Notes: generated by a model from the letters alone, not told the origin. A stretch of DNA of 64,000 nucleotides from Denitromonas ohlonensis (GCF_007625205.1 NZ_VMNI01000013.1:1-64000); one strand, 5' to 3'. Positions 27,697-39,306 are shown, numbered from the stretch's first letter. Numbers and translations: made by a program.

Positions 27697-28974
27697 TCAG
27701 TCCGTGGTTTGGGGGCTCAGGCGGCGGATGCTGCCGGCGCTGATGCGGGCGATTTCGTCGTGGCCGACGTCGACCAGCGTGGTATTGAAGTCGACTTTGA
27801 GGGGCAGGCGCATGAAGGCGCCGATGGGGCCGTCGCCGGGTGCGCTGTCCTGGCTGTCGGCGAGCAGGGCGAGCAGCGACAGGCGATAGGCGGCGTGGCC
27901 GAAACCGCCGCCCGCGACCATGTCGTGCAAGGTGGCGGGCTCGGTGTCAATGGCGTCGAGCCGGTCGGCAAAATGGGTGAGCAGGCGCAGGTCTTCTTCT
28001 TCGGGCGCGAGCGCGGTGGGGGCCGTGTCGGCGGCGGGCAGGGTGGTGTCGTCGGCCTCGCCGCGTAGCAGGTCGCAGAGTGCGGTTTCAGCGCGGTCGA
28101 GCAGTTCGTGCCCCCCGGCGAGCAGCGGGATGTGCGGGGTGTCGGTGATGGCGTCGAAGGCCATGGCCGCCAGCGCATCCATGCTTTGCTGGCCGAGCCA
28201 GGCGGTGACGTCGCTGGACGAAATGCCGGAGCTGCCAAGCGTGACGCGCTGGGTTTCGATTTTGTTGAGCGCGCGCTGGAAGGCGGCGTCTACCCGCGCC
28301 AGCCGCGATTGCGCCAAACCGATGCGCTGGGCGATGCGGGCGACGTCGAAGGGCGCTTCGGGGTCGGACAGCAAGGAGCGCAGGATGTCGGTGCCGCGAT
28401 CAAGCCATTTGCCGTTGGCCGAGAGCCGGCGGCGTGACTCGACGATGCGGAACTCGGAGCCCGAGGCGATGGCCTCTTCAAAGTGCAGCGTGAGGTCGTT
28501 GAGTTTGGACAGCAGATGCCCCAGCGCCTCGGCGGTGATGCTGTCGGTGGCTTGCAGGCCGGCGAGCTGGGCGGTGAGGAAGCCGAGTTCGGCGTCTTCG
28601 GACTCGCCAAAGCGCAGCAGCATGCCCAGCGCAGCGACGGCATTTCTACCCGCGTCCGACAGGTGGTAGAGCCCGTCGTCGGCGTAGCTGATCAGGCCCG
28701 ATTCGCGCAGGCGCTTGAGCGTGGTTTCGAGCTTGACCGGGTCGAGGTAGGCGAAGCGGCGGCGCAGCGCGTCGGGCGACCAGCGCGGGTGATCGACGTC
28801 GCGGCCGACTTCGCGCAAGACGAGCAGGCGCAGCAAGACCTCCGCCTCGCTGCCGCGAAACAGGGAGATGAAGGTGTCAATAACCGGCTGCGCCGCGGCG
28901 AGTGCCGAGAGTTCGGGCACATCGTCCACAGCGTAGCCGGGCGCGAGATAGTCTGCGAGGTCCTGATCGGTCAT
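27697..28974 (-). CDS. MksF/JetA-like kleisin subunit
   Basis: The 425-residue product is predicted to be the kleisin of an MksBEF-like complex. The N-terminus holds winged-helix-like elements (LLRLLVLREVGRDVDHPRWS, then KRLRESGLISYADDGLYHLS). A long helical middle follows (LLSKLNDLTLHFEEAIASGS), and the C-terminal part could bind the ATPase head. It is the first gene of the operon, which runs kleisin, MksE-like, small secreted protein, SMC-like ATPase. This F-E-B order is the one known for MksBEF and, as JetA-B-C, for Wadjet. The fourth gene, the TOPRIM nuclease MksG/JetD, is absent. Confidence 0.65.
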   Translation of the reverse strand: MTDQDLADYLAPGYAVDDVPELSALAAAQPVIDTFISLFRGSEAEVLLRLLVLREVGRDVDHPRWSPDALRRRFAYLDPVKLETTLKRLRESGLISYADDGLYHLSDAGRNAVAALGMLLRFGESEDAELGFLTAQLAGLQATDSITAEALGHLLSKLNDLTLHFEEAIASGSEFRIVESRRRLSANGKWLDRGTDILRSLLSDPEAPFDVARIAQRIGLAQSRLARVDAAFQRALNKIETQRVTLGSSGISSSDVTAWLGQQSMDALAAMAFDAITDTPHIPLLAGGHELLDRAETALCDLLRGEADDTTLPAADTAPTALAPEEEDLRLLTHFADRLDAIDTEPATLHDMVAGGGFGHAAYRLSLLALLADSQDSAPGDGPIGAFMRLPLKVDFNTTLVDVGHDEIARISAGSIRRLSPQTTD

Positions 28975-29004
28975 GCCGGTTTTGCGCCCAGTGCGTGCAG
29001 CGCC

Positions 29005-30109
29005 TTAAACGGCTTGCTTGAGGCTGGCCTCGATGAACTTGTCGAGGTCGCCATCGAGCACGCCCTGGGTGTTGCCGACTTCGTAGTTGGTACGCAGATC
29101 CTTGATGCGCGACTGATCGAGCACGTAAGAGCGGATCTGGTGGCCCCAGCCGATGTCGCTCTTGGCGTCTTCGAGCGCCTGTGCTTCGCTCTGGCGCTTG
29201 CGCAGCTCAAGCTCATACAGCTTGGCCTTGAGCATCTTCCAGGCTTCGTCCTTGTTGCGGTGCTGCGAGCGGTCGTTCTGGCACTGCACGACAATGCCGG
29301 TCGGGTTGTGCGTCAGACGCACGGCCGAGTCGGTCTTGTTGATGTGCTGACCGCCCGCACCCGAGGCGCGGTAGGTGTCGGTGCGCACATCGGCCGGGTT
29401 GATGTCGATCTCGATGGAGTCGTCGATTTCCGGGTAGATGGACACCGAGCAGAAACTGGTGTGGCGACGCGCGTTGGAGTCGAACGGCGACTTGCGTACC
29501 AGACGGTGAATGCCGTTCTCGGTGCGCAGGAAACCGAAGGCGTACTCGCCGGTGACCTTGATCGTGGCGCTCTTGATGCCCGCGACTTCGCCGTCGGATT
29601 CTTCGAGGAGTTCGGTGGTGAAGCCCTTGCGTTCGCAGTAGCGCAGATACATGCGTTCGAGCATGCCCGCCCAGTCCTGGGCTTCGGTGCCGCCGGCGCC
29701 GGCCTGAATGTCGATGAAGCAGGCGTTTTCGTCCATGGGGCCGGAGAACATGCGGCGGAATTCGAGCCCGCCCACGACTTCTTCGAGCGCCTTGGCGTCG
29801 GTCTCGATGGCTTCGAGCGTGTCGTCGTCGCCCTCGGATTCGGCCATTTCGAACAGGTCAAGCAGATCGCCCGATTGCTGAGCGACATGCTGAAGCGTGA
29901 CGACCACGCCTTCTAGCAGCTTCTTTTCCTTGCCCAGCGCCTGACCGCGCGCAGCGTCGTTCCAGACGGCAGGGTCTTCGAGGGCGATGTTAACTTCTTC
30001 TAGTTTTGAGGCTTTTTCATCGTAGTCAAAGATACCTCCGAAGTTCTTCCCCGCGGCGCTTCAAGTCCGCAAGGGCTTCGGCGATATCGTTGATGCGTTC
30101 TGCGTCCAT
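29005..30109 (-). CDS. prfB: Peptide chain release factor 2 (programmed +1 frameshift)
   Basis: RF2 terminates translation at UGA and UAA. The first 27 codons start at ATG 30109 ([20 protein letters not shown]) and end at an in-frame TGA at 30028-30026. A +1 shift there continues into the main frame ending at 29005. The site reads CGGAGG-TAT-CTT-TGA-C, with the internal Shine-Dalgarno-like GGAGG and the CTTTGAC slippery stop of classic prfB autoregulation. The main frame holds the GGQ motif in [20 protein letters not shown] and the codon-recognition SPF motif in VRKSPFDSN. It is upstream of the condensin-like operon on the same strand. Confidence 0.97.
30023..30040 (-). promoter_or_regulatory. 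prfB programmed frameshift (recoding) site
   Basis: Codons 24-28 read CGG AGG TAT CTT TGA followed by C. The GGAGG acts as an internal Shine-Dalgarno element and CTT TGA as the shift site. When RF2 is scarce, the ribosome pauses at UGA and shifts +1, restoring RF2 synthesis. Confidence 0.95.
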
Positions 30110-30144
30110 GGTCGAGGGCTCCGGCTGATCAATGCAAACCGCGC

Positions 30145-30150
30145 ATTATA
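30145..30150 (-). promoter_or_regulatory. Probable -10 element of the prfB promoter
   Basis: A perfect TATAAT on the minus strand lies 35 bases before the prfB ATG. No good -35 hexamer stands 16-18 bases upstream, so only the -10 is called. Confidence 0.5.
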
Positions 30151-30176
30151 CAGCCAGCGCCTCCCGGATCGGCAGC

Positions 30177-31250
30177 TTACTGGCCAAGACTGGCATAGGC
30201 GATGGGTGTGCCAGCCGGGCTGGTGATGGTGGCCAGTGCGCGATAGGCCTTGGCCTGCACGACATCGGGCAGGCGCACGAAATTGGCTTTGCTGGCCAGC
30301 TCGTCGCCGTGCATGAAGGCGTGAGTGAAGAAGCGCAGCGTGGCGATGCCCGTCGTCTCGTCCATGATCTTCGGCAGGAGCACGAAGGTGCCCATGGTGA
30401 TCGGCCAGCTGTCGGCGCCCGGCTGGTCGGTCAGGGTCTGGGTGAACTCGCCGGCGCTCTGCCAGGGGCTGGCGCTCAGGGCGGCGCGAAAATGCTCGAT
30501 GGTCGGCGGCACGAAGACGCCCGCACGGTTCTTCATGATGGCACCGCTGAGCTTGTCCTTTAGTGCATAGGTGTAGTCGACATAGCTGATTGCGCCGGGC
30601 GTTGCCTGCACGGCCTTGACCACGCCTCCGCTGTTCGGGGTGGCGATGACCCCGTCGAACCACTGGATGCGGTTGGCGGCGCCATGTTGAGATTTCCACG
30701 CCGCGCTGACCTTCGACAGGTAGTCGGTGAAGTTATAGGTGGTGCCCGAGCCGTCGGCACGCACCACCACTCGGATATCGGCGGTGGGCAGTGGCGCGCC
30801 CGGGTTGAGCGCGACGAGCGCCGGGTCATTCCAGCGGGTGATCTTGCCCATGAAAATGCGCACCAGCGTGTCGCCATCGAGGTGCAGCGTGTGGGCCTTG
30901 AGCTCGGGCAGGTTGTAGAAGGGCACGACACCACTGACCACGGTGGGCACCACCACGAGCGCGTCCTTGTCGAGCGAAGCTCTGTCCGGCGCCACGTCTG
31001 AGGCGCCAAACTCAACATCACGCGAGCGAATCGCCGCAACGCCTTTCGAGGAGCCCACCGACGCGTATTCCACGGGATTTCCACCCGCCTTGGCGAAGGC
31101 GTCGGCCCAGGTGGTGTAGATGTGCTTGGCGGCTGAGGAACCCGCGCCACGGACGGTCAATGGCGTGTCGGCATGAGCAAGCCCCTGGGTCAGGGCGAGC
31201 GCAACGACGATGAATCGGATCAGGGTAGAGACCACGGGCGGTATATCCAA
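30177..31250 (-). CDS. pstS: Phosphate ABC transporter substrate-binding protein PstS
   Basis: PstS is the periplasmic phosphate-binding component of the high-affinity Pst transporter. The 357-residue product has a signal peptide (FIVVALALTQGLAHA), then GAGSSAAKHIYTTWADAF near residue 36. Phosphate-contact regions are GSSKGVAAIRSRDVEFGASD and RADGSGTTYNFTDYL. pstC, pstA, pstB and phoU are not adjacent, so it must pair with a transporter encoded elsewhere. A 6-bp inverted repeat (CGGGCG/CGCCCG) lies in its upstream region; no convincing Pho box was found by eye. Confidence 0.93.
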   Translation of the reverse strand: MDIPPVVSTLIRFIVVALALTQGLAHADTPLTVRGAGSSAAKHIYTTWADAFAKAGGNPVEYASVGSSKGVAAIRSRDVEFGASDVAPDRASLDKDALVVVPTVVSGVVPFYNLPELKAHTLHLDGDTLVRIFMGKITRWNDPALVALNPGAPLPTADIRVVVRADGSGTTYNFTDYLSKVSAAWKSQHGAANRIQWFDGVIATPNSGGVVKAVQATPGAISYVDYTYALKDKLSGAIMKNRAGVFVPPTIEHFRAALSASPWQSAGEFTQTLTDQPGADSWPITMGTFVLLPKIMDETTGIATLRFFTHAFMHGDELASKANFVRLPDVVQAKAYRALATITSPAGTPIAYASLGQ

Positions 31251-31344
31251 AGTAATAATTCAGGCGGGCGCATTCTGCCGCCCGAATGTGTCGAGGATAT
31301 GAATTTTGTTAAGGGTGCATGAACGACAGCATGAGCCGCTCGGG

Positions 31345-32430
31345 CTACCGGACGGCCACGCCCTTGACGAGCGCCCAAACATGCTTGCCCGCATGCAAAT
31401 CCAGGCGCGCCCGCGACAGACGAGTGATGCGGGCGAGCAGGTGGGTCTCGCCGACTTGCAGGCGCACCAGGCAGTGTGCCGGGTTCGGGTCGTCCGACAC
31501 CTCCACGATCTGCGCCTGCAGATGGTTGAGTACGCTGCTGTCGGCAGGTGGGTGCAGGGAGATCGCGATGTCGCGTGCGGCGATGCGAGCCCGAGCAGCC
31601 GCGCCGATCGGCCGGTCGACCGCGCTCACGATCAGTTCGCCGCCGGCAAAGGCGAGGGTGCTGAGGTGATGTGCTGGATTATGGTGCCGGACGGTGGCCT
31701 GCACTACTGCGCCCGCATGCGCGCCATGGGCCAGCGGCAGGTCGCAGCGGGTGAGGATTGTATTGGTCGGGCCATCGGCAATCAGGCGACCGGCCGACAT
31801 CAGCAACAGATGGTCGGCGAGGCGGGCGACTTCTTCGATTGAGTGGCTTACGTAGATGATCGGAATGCCGAGTCGCTCGGGGAGCTGCTCCAGCGTATCG
31901 AGAATGGCGTCGCGGCCGTCAGCATCGACTGCTGACAGCGGCTCGTCCATCAGCAGTAATCGCGGCTGGGCCAGCAGTGCGCGGGCGATGGCGACGCGTT
32001 GGCGCTCGCCGCCGGAGAGGTGCGAAGGCGCGCGGTCGAGCAGATGGCCGACGCCCAGCCAGGCCACGGCGTCGTCAAAGCGGATCGTGTGCGCGGTGCT
32101 GCGGGCGCGCTTCAGCCCGAAGGCGAGATTGTCGCGGACCGTCAGATGGGCGAACAGACTCGCTTCCTGAAAGACGTAGGCCAGTTCGCGCTGGTGGGTC
32201 GGCACTCGGCGTGTTGCGGCGTCATCTTGCCAAGCGGTGTCGCCGAGCCGGATCTGACCCCGTCCGCCGGACTCCAGGCCGGCGATCATGCGCAGGAGCG
32301 TGGTTTTTCCGGAGCCGGAGGGGCCGAACAGCGCGGTGACGCCGCGCGGCGGCAGTGTTGCCGCGGCCTGAATGCTGAGCTGGGGCAGGTCGAGCGCGAG
32401 ATCGAAGTGCAGGGCGCCGTCGTGGTTCAT
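31345..32430 (-). CDS. modC: Molybdate ABC transporter ATP-binding protein ModC
   Basis: ModC powers molybdate uptake. The 361-residue product has Walker [14 protein letters not shown] (residue ~36), signature [16 protein letters not shown], Walker [13 protein letters not shown], and a C-terminal TOBE/Mop domain (region [20 protein letters not shown]). It overlaps modB by 4 bases (ATGA), making modABC one translational unit. The length and motifs are normal. Confidence 0.95.
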   Translation of the reverse strand: MNHDGALHFDLALDLPQLSIQAAATLPPRGVTALFGPSGSGKTTLLRMIAGLESGGRGQIRLGDTAWQDDAATRRVPTHQRELAYVFQEASLFAHLTVRDNLAFGLKRARSTAHTIRFDDAVAWLGVGHLLDRAPSHLSGGERQRVAIARALLAQPRLLLMDEPLSAVDADGRDAILDTLEQLPERLGIPIIYVSHSIEEVARLADHLLLMSAGRLIADGPTNTILTRCDLPLAHGAHAGAVVQATVRHHNPAHHLSTLAFAGGELIVSAVDRPIGAAARARIAARDIAISLHPPADSSVLNHLQAQIVEVSDDPNPAHCLVRLQVGETHLLARITRLSRARLDLHAGKHVWALVKGVAVR

Positions 32431-33110
32431 CGGCGGGCCTGCCGGTCGTTGAGCGTGTGGAGCGCGAGCAGCACGATAAAGGAGAAAGCCAGCAAGCCAC
32501 CCGCGAGCCAGTGCGCCTGCGTGTACTCCAGGGCCTCGACATGATCGTAGATCTGGATGGCGACGACACGTGTTTCGTTGGGAATGTTGCCGCCGATCAT
32601 CAGCACCACGCCGAATTCGCCGACCGTGTGGGCGAAGCCGAGTACGGTGGCGGTCAGAAAGCCTGGGCGGGCCAGCGGGAACACCACCGAGAAAAAGGCG
32701 TCGATCGGCCGGGCGCCGAGCGTGGCGGCGACTTCCAGCGGGCGCGGGCCAATGGCGATGAAGGCATCGCGGATCGGCTGGACGACGAAGGGCAGCGAGT
32801 AGATCAGCGAGCCGATGACCAGCCCGGCAAAGGTAAAGGGCAGGGCGCCAAGGCCGATCTCGGAGGTCAGGCGACCAAGCGGGCCGTTAGGGCCCATGGC
32901 AACCAGCAAATAGAAACCGAGCACGGTCGGCGGCAGGATCAGCGGCAGGGCGACCAGCGCATTCACCGCGCCGCGCCATCGTGCGCGCGAGTGGGCGAGC
33001 CACCACGCCAGCGGCGTACCAAGGAGCAGCAGCAAGACCGTGACCGTCAGCGCGAGTTTGAGCGTGAGCCAGATGGCGTCGACGTCGGCGGGGCTGAGGA
33101 TGGCGTTCAT
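32427..33110 (-). CDS. modB: Molybdate ABC transporter permease ModB
   Basis: ModB is the inner-membrane channel of the molybdate importer. The 227-residue product has about five membrane helices and starts [20 protein letters not shown]. The permease EAA-like loop reads [20 protein letters not shown] near residue 137, where ModC docks. It overlaps both modA and modC by 4 bases. Confidence 0.95.
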   Translation of the reverse strand: MNAILSPADVDAIWLTLKLALTVTVLLLLLGTPLAWWLAHSRARWRGAVNALVALPLILPPTVLGFYLLVAMGPNGPLGRLTSEIGLGALPFTFAGLVIGSLIYSLPFVVQPIRDAFIAIGPRPLEVAATLGARPIDAFFSVVFPLARPGFLTATVLGFAHTVGEFGVVLMIGGNIPNETRVVAIQIYDHVEALEYTQAHWLAGGLLAFSFIVLLALHTLNDRQARR

Positions 33111-33859
33111 TCGGTGTCGTAACCGTGCTGGCGAATGATCTGGCGTGCCGTTTCACTTTTCAGGAAGACCATGAAATCGCGCGCCGCAGGCTTGTCCTTG
33201 CTGCGTGAAAGCAGGGTGGCGGCCTGGCGAATCGGCGGGTGCAGGTCCGCAGGCACCAGCCAGCCGGAGCCGCGGATCAAGGCGCCGTTCTGACTCACCT
33301 GAGACCACGCGACAAAACCGAAGGCGGCGTTGCCGGTGGCGACAAATTGAAAGGTCTGGCCGATGTTCTCGCCTTGCACCAAGCGGGACGCAAGCGTCGC
33401 GCTCAGGCCGAGGTTTTCGATGGCGGCGGCGGCGGCGGTTCCGTAGGGCGCGGTGACTGGATTGGCGACCGCGACCCGGCCGCCATCGGCAATGCGCAAG
33501 ACGTCCGGGCGGATGTCGCGGTTGGTTTCTGCCTGCCACAGGACCAGGCGGCCGATGGCGTAGATGAAGCGGCTACCTTGAACTGCAAACCCTTCATCTT
33601 CCAGACGTGCCGGACGTGCTTCGTCTGCCGACAGGAAGACATCAAAGGGTGCGCCGCGTTGGATCTGGGCGTAAAACTTGCCGGTCGAGCCTGTAGACAG
33701 GCGGACGCGATGGCCGGTGGCTTCGGAAAAAGCGGGTGCGAGGGCCTCGATTGGCTTGATGAAGTTCGACGCCACCGCGACCGTAATCTCGCCGCCGGTT
33801 GCAAACGGTGCAATCAGCAGCAAGAGGGCGGCGCACAGTGAGCGAAGGGTTTTGGGCAC
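33107..33859 (-). CDS. modA: Molybdate-binding periplasmic protein ModA
   Basis: ModA binds molybdate or tungstate in the periplasm and delivers it to ModBC. The 250-residue product has a signal peptide ([16 protein letters not shown]). Substrate-site regions are [18 protein letters not shown] and [20 protein letters not shown], both typical of ModA. It is the first gene of modABC and is preceded by a 24-bp operator-like palindrome. Confidence 0.95.
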   Translation of the reverse strand: MPKTLRSLCAALLLLIAPFATGGEITVAVASNFIKPIEALAPAFSEATGHRVRLSTGSTGKFYAQIQRGAPFDVFLSADEARPARLEDEGFAVQGSRFIYAIGRLVLWQAETNRDIRPDVLRIADGGRVAVANPVTAPYGTAAAAAIENLGLSATLASRLVQGENIGQTFQFVATGNAAFGFVAWSQVSQNGALIRGSGWLVPADLHPPIRQAATLLSRSKDKPAARDFMVFLKSETARQIIRQHGYDTE

Positions 33860-33874
33860 GGCGGGTTTGGGTAA

Positions 33875-33900
33875 GCGTTATTGTTGGCGAACGATAACGC
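33875..33900 (-). promoter_or_regulatory. ModE-like operator upstream of modA
   Basis: GCGTTAT (33875-33881) and ATAACGC (33894-33900) are inverted arms 16 bases before the modA start. The core from CGTTAT to ATAACG is 24 bases long. ModE boxes have the same overall length and CGnTAT...ATAnCG ends. Repression of modABC by molybdate-bound ModE is inferred. Confidence 0.6.
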
Positions 33901-34035
33901 ATTTTGCCAGGCGGCGGATCAAATCCAGATCAACCCGTTTGTCGATGACGCATGGGGTGTTGCGAAAAGTCGTTCCGTCAGCGGATGGGGTGCTTGCTTA
34001 GTCAGTACCGAGCTTGCGCGTGGTGGCGATGCCGC

Positions 34036-34482
34036 TCAGGTCTTGTCTCGCATCAGGCGGCCTTTCTCGCGCTCCCACTCACGGGCTTTTTCGGTCTCCC
34101 GCTTGTCGTGCTGCTTTTTGCCTTTGGCCAGGCCGACGGTCGCTTTGATCCGCCCCTTTGAATAATGCAGATCGAGGGGCACCAGCGTAAAGCCGGCGCG
34201 CTCGACCTGCCCGAGGAGGCGATCGATCTGCGCGGCATGGAGCAGCAGCTTGCGGGTGCGGACCGGGTCGGCATGGATGTGTGTCGAGGCCGAGGTCAGA
34301 GGCGTGATGTGCATGCCGAGGATGAAGATCGCGCCATCGCGGATCAGCACGTAGGCTTCCTTGATATTGGCGCGGCCTGCGCGGATCGCTTTCACTTCCC
34401 AGCCCTCGAGCACGAGGCCGGCTTCGATCTTCTCTTCAATGAAGTAATCGTGGAAAGCTTTGCGATTGTCGATGATGCTCAT
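34036..34482 (-). CDS. smpB: tmRNA-binding protein SmpB
   Basis: SmpB carries tmRNA to stalled ribosomes for trans-translation. ATG at 34482 ([20 protein letters not shown]) matches the usual SmpB N-terminus and gives 148 residues; in-frame starts lie at 34500 and 34512. Family stretches are [20 protein letters not shown] and LYNNSEI-like [15 protein letters not shown]. The C-terminus is Lys/Arg-rich ([20 protein letters not shown]) as needed for decoding-centre binding. It is divergent from ratA across a short promoter region. ssrA is not in the window. Confidence 0.97.
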   Translation of the reverse strand: MSIIDNRKAFHDYFIEEKIEAGLVLEGWEVKAIRAGRANIKEAYVLIRDGAIFILGMHITPLTSASTHIHADPVRTRKLLLHAAQIDRLLGQVERAGFTLVPLDLHYSKGRIKATVGLAKGKKQHDKRETEKAREWEREKGRLMRDKT

Positions 34483-34562
34483 GACGTCCCGGTCGGCCAT
34501 ATCGGCCAGCATGCGGTAAAATCGGGCATTCTAGCAGTTCCGCTATCTTCCGCCCCGAACAC

Positions 34563-35000
34563 ATGGCCGCCGTCAAAAAAGTTGTCCTGATCGAATTCAC
34601 CCCCGCCGAGATGTTCGCGCTCGTCGACCAGGTCGAGGACTATCCCAAGTTCTTGCCGTGGTGTGGCGGGACCGAGCTGATTGAGCGCAGCGATACGCTG
34701 ACCGCCGCGACGCTGCATATCAACTACCACGGCATCAAGGCGCATTTTTCAACCGAGAACACCAAGCTGCCGCCGCGGGAGATGCACATCCGCCTCAAGG
34801 AAGGCCCGTTCGAGCACCTCGATGGGGGTTGGGTCTTCACGCCGCTGGGCGATACCGCCTGCAAGGTCGAGTTCAGCCTCAACTACCAGTTTGCCAGCCG
34901 TTTGCTCGAGAAAGTGCTCGGGCCGGTCTTCAATCATATTGCCAACACCTTTGTCGACGCCTTCGTGAAGCGCGCCGGGCAGGTCTATCGGAGCGCCTGA
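34563..35000 (+). CDS. ratA: RatA/COQ10-like START-domain protein
   Basis: This 145-residue protein belongs to the polyketide cyclase/START-like family of bacterial RatA and mitochondrial Coq10. It has the typical N-terminus ([20 protein letters not shown]), then [12 protein letters not shown], and the closing helix [19 protein letters not shown]. Proposed roles in this family are ubiquinone binding or, in E. coli, blocking ribosome subunit association; which applies here is unknown. It is followed 4 bp later by the rnfH/ratB gene, and stands divergent from smpB as in many proteobacteria. Confidence 0.92.
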   Translation: MAAVKKVVLIEFTPAEMFALVDQVEDYPKFLPWCGGTELIERSDTLTAATLHINYHGIKAHFSTENTKLPPREMHIRLKEGPFEHLDGGWVFTPLGDTACKVEFSLNYQFASRLLEKVLGPVFNHIANTFVDAFVKRAGQVYRSA

Positions 35001-35004
35001 TTTC

Positions 35005-35343
35005 ATGGCTGAACAGATTTCCGTCGAAGTGGTCTACGCGCTGCGCGAGCGTCAGGATGTGGTGCGGGTCAAGGTACCGGAAGGCGCGACGGCACAGGAT
35101 GCAATCGAGGCGTCCGGTCTGCTGCAGAAATATCCCGAAATCGATTTGAGCGGCGCCAACAAAGTGGGGATCTACGCCAAGCTGGCGCCCCTATCGAGCG
35201 TGTTGCGGGAGCGCGATCGCGTCGAAATCTATCGTCCCCTGATTGCCGATCCGAAAGAGGTGCGCCGCAAGCGGGCCAAAGAGGGCAAGGCCATGACGAA
35301 GGGCGGTGGCGACGACAAAGCATCGGCAGACGAGGCGCAGTAA
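35005..35343 (+). CDS. RnfH/RatB family ubiquitin-like protein (UPF0125)
   Basis: The 112-residue product has the UPF0125 beta-grasp layout: [20 protein letters not shown], then [20 protein letters not shown], and the signature [21 protein letters not shown] charged tail follows. It is 4 bp downstream of ratA, forming the conserved ratAB pair. The biochemical role is not established. A bidirectional terminator follows. Confidence 0.9.
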   Translation: MAEQISVEVVYALRERQDVVRVKVPEGATAQDAIEASGLLQKYPEIDLSGANKVGIYAKLAPLSSVLRERDRVEIYRPLIADPKEVRRKRAKEGKAMTKGGGDDKASADEAQ

Positions 35344-35360
35344 GTCGGCCGCCAATAAAA

Positions 35361-35396
35361 GTAAAGGCCCCGGGTTGCTGGGGCCTTTACTTATTG
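35361..35396. terminator. Bidirectional intrinsic terminator between rnfH and the DUF4124 gene
   Basis: GTAAAGGCCCC (35361-35371) and GGGGCCTTTAC (35380-35390) form an 11-bp stem between convergent genes. The flanks are only moderately T-rich on the plus strand (TTATT) and TTTTATTGG on the minus strand. Confidence 0.85.
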
Positions 35397-35425
35397 GGTG
35401 CTCGGTGTGCGAATGGTCGGCAAGC

Positions 35426-35908
35426 TTACTCGCAGGCGCGCTTCATGATGTTGCGGCTGCGTTCCATTTCTTCGGCGCGACCAGCGTCGTCCAGCACTTC
35501 GCGCTCGCCGGCATTGTTGATACGTTGCACGCGCCCACCGCTTTCAAGCAGCTTGAGCTGGGCGGTTGCCTGTTCGCAGGCTTCTTTCTTGCGGCGTGCC
35601 TGCTCGGCCTCTTCGTTGGCCTTGGCGGTGTTTTCGGTCGCTTCAGCCTTGCGCTTGGCGAAGTCAGCGTTTTTTTCGGCCCAGGTGGTGGGGGCGTCGG
35701 CGGTGCTCTGTGCTGCACCACCTGCCGGCGGTGCGCTGCTTGTGCGAGGGCCGGTCCGGATGCCGGTTGCCTTGGCCTCTACGCCAGCCGGCGGCGTATC
35801 GGAAAAATGGCGTTTTCCGTTGGCGTCAGTCCATTCATAGACCTGGCCGGCAAAAACGATGCTCGAAACCAGCGTCAGGAGAAGTAGCGGTGAGTAGCGA
35901 AGTCGCAT
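35426..35908 (-). CDS. DUF4124-containing periplasmic protein
   Basis: This is an exported protein of about 160 residues, start ATG 35908 (a TTG at 35917 is in frame). A signal peptide (SPLLLLTLVSSIVFAG) is followed by the DUF4124 module (QVYEWTDANGKRHFSDTPPA), whose function is unknown. A Pro/Ala linker and a long charged helix (KNADFAKRKAEATENTAKAN) follow, and cysteines near the C-terminus could form a disulfide. It converges with rnfH and is divergent from guaB. Confidence 0.88.
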   Translation of the reverse strand: MRLRYSPLLLLTLVSSIVFAGQVYEWTDANGKRHFSDTPPAGVEAKATGIRTGPRTSSAPPAGGAAQSTADAPTTWAEKNADFAKRKAEATENTAKANEEAEQARRKKEACEQATAQLKLLESGGRVQRINNAGEREVLDDAGRAEEMERSRNIMKRACE

Positions 35909-35932
35909 TGAGATCAAGCCTTGCAGGATTGA

Positions 35933-37636
<1,704 letters not shown>

Positions 37637-37654
37637 TCCGCGTACCGTTTGCAC

Positions 37655-37678
37655 AAGGCGGCTTCGGCCGCCTTTTTT
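37655..37678 (+). terminator. Intrinsic terminator between guaB and guaA
   Basis: AAGGCGGC-TTCG-GCCGCCTT forms a stem with a stable tetraloop followed by a run of T's, 18 bases after guaB. Confidence 0.92.
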
Positions 37679-37701
37679 CCATTTCCAGCTGAGCGAAAAC
37701 C

Positions 37702-39264
37702 ATGGCGCATCAGAAAATTCTCATCCTTGATTTCGGTTCCCAGTTCACCCAGTTGATCGCCCGTCGTGTGCGCGAACAACAGGTGTATTGCGAAATTCAC
37801 CCCTGCGACGTGTCCGACGAGTTTCTGCGCAATTTTGGCGCGGACGGCATCATCCTCTCGGGTGGTCCGAATTCGGTGTACAGCGAGATCGAAAGCGCAC
37901 CGCAGGCCGTATTCGAACTCGGCAAACCGGTGTTCGGCATCTGCTATGGCATGCAGACCATGGCCGCGCAACTCGGTGGCAAGGTCGAAAGTTCCGAAAC
38001 CCGCGAGTTCGGCTATGCCGAGGTGCGCGCCCAGGGGCATTCGAAGCTGTTTGAAAATATCCAGGACCGCAGCAACGACCAAGGTCACGGCCTGCTGGAT
38101 GTGTGGATGAGTCATGGTGACAAGGTCACCGAACTGCCGCCGGGTTTCCGCCTGATCGGCAGCAACGCATCCACGCCGATTGCGGCCATGGCCGACGAAG
38201 AGCGCGGCTTCTACGGCGTGCAGTTCCATCCCGAGGTGACTCATACCCTCAAGGGCAAGGACATCATCACCCGCTTTGTGCATGACATCTGCGGTTGCGG
38301 TCATGACTGGAACATGCCCGACTACGTGGCCGAAGCTGTCGCGGCCATCCGCGAGCAGGTGGGTGATGAGGAAGTGATTCTCGGCCTCTCCGGTGGCGTG
38401 GATTCTTCCGTGGCGGCGGCCCTGATTCATCGTGCGATCGGCGACCAGCTGACCTGCGTGTTTGTCGACAACGGCTTGCTGCGTCTGAACGAGGCCGAGC
38501 AGGTGATGCTCACCTTTGGCCGCAACCTGGGCGTCAAGGTCATCCATGTCGATGCGACCGAGCAGTTCCTCGGCCATCTCGTGGGCGTGAGTGACCCGGA
38601 GCAGAAGCGCAAGATCATCGGTCGGGAGTTTGTTGAGGTTTTCCAGGCGCAGGCCGAGAAGCTGCCCAAGGCGCGCTGGCTGGCGCAGGGCACCATTTAC
38701 CCTGACGTGATCGAATCGGCCGGCGGCAAGAACAAGAAGGCCCACACCATCAAGAGCCACCACAACGTTGGCGGCTTGCCCGAGACGCTCAACCTCAAAC
38801 TGCTTGAGCCGCTACGCGAGCTGTTCAAGGATGAGGTGCGCGAACTCGGCATCGCCCTTGGCTTGCCGCACGACATGGTGTATCGCCACCCCTTCCCGGG
38901 GCCGGGCCTGGGCGTACGCATCCTTGGTGAGGTCAAGAAGGAATTCGCCGACCTGTTGCGTCGTGCCGACGCCATCTTCATTGACGAGCTGCGCGCGGCG
39001 GACTGGTATGAAAAGACCTCGCAAGCGTTCGCCGTCTTCTTGCCGGTCAAGAGCGTTGGCGTGATGGGCGACGGCCGCACCTACGAGTATGTGGTTGCCT
39101 TGCGTGCCGTGCAGACGCAGGATTTCATGACAGCGTTGTGGGCCGAATTGCCGCATACGCTGCTGGCGCGGGTCAGCAACCGCATCATCAACGAAGTGCG
39201 CGGCATCAACCGGGTGGTGTACGACATCTCAGGCAAGCCGCCAGCGACGATCGAGTGGGAATGA
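37702..39264 (+). CDS. guaA: GMP synthase (glutamine-hydrolysing)
   Basis: GuaA converts XMP to GMP. The 520-residue product has a class I glutamine amidotransferase domain (nucleophile in [12 protein letters not shown], near residue 85; HPE in QFHPEVTHT). The ATP pyrophosphatase P-loop reads [13 protein letters not shown] near residue 230, and the C-terminal dimerisation domain ends [10 protein letters not shown]. Its last codons (GAGTGGGAATGA) are the core of the proposed attachment site for the neighbouring element, and the reading frame is complete. Confidence 0.98.
   Translation: MAHQKILILDFGSQFTQLIARRVREQQVYCEIHPCDVSDEFLRNFGADGIILSGGPNSVYSEIESAPQAVFELGKPVFGICYGMQTMAAQLGGKVESSETREFGYAEVRAQGHSKLFENIQDRSNDQGHGLLDVWMSHGDKVTELPPGFRLIGSNASTPIAAMADEERGFYGVQFHPEVTHTLKGKDIITRFVHDICGCGHDWNMPDYVAEAVAAIREQVGDEEVILGLSGGVDSSVAAALIHRAIGDQLTCVFVDNGLLRLNEAEQVMLTFGRNLGVKVIHVDATEQFLGHLVGVSDPEQKRKIIGREFVEVFQAQAEKLPKARWLAQGTIYPDVIESAGGKNKKAHTIKSHHNVGGLPETLNLKLLEPLRELFKDEVRELGIALGLPHDMVYRHPFPGPGLGVRILGEVKKEFADLLRRADAIFIDELRAADWYEKTSQAFAVFLPVKSVGVMGDGRTYEYVVALRAVQTQDFMTALWAELPHTLLARVSNRIINEVRGINRVVYDISGKPPATIEWE
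39253..39264 (+). other. Candidate attL: last 12 bases of guaA
   Basis: GAGTGGGAATGA ends exactly at the guaA stop codon. A near copy, GATTGGGAATGA (11 of 12), lies at 44245-44256, on the far side of a P4-type integrase and IS-rich stretch. The 3' end of guaA is a known integration site for such elements. The att role is inferred. Confidence 0.5.
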
Positions 39265-39306
39265 TTCGATAGCATCTCACTGGGTCCAATAGCGGCCCAT
39301 GGATCC

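Noticed and set aside
30026-30028. In-frame stop in prfB as a pseudogene or sequencing error
   Set aside because: The surrounding bases form the classical RF2 frameshift site, so the stop is expected.
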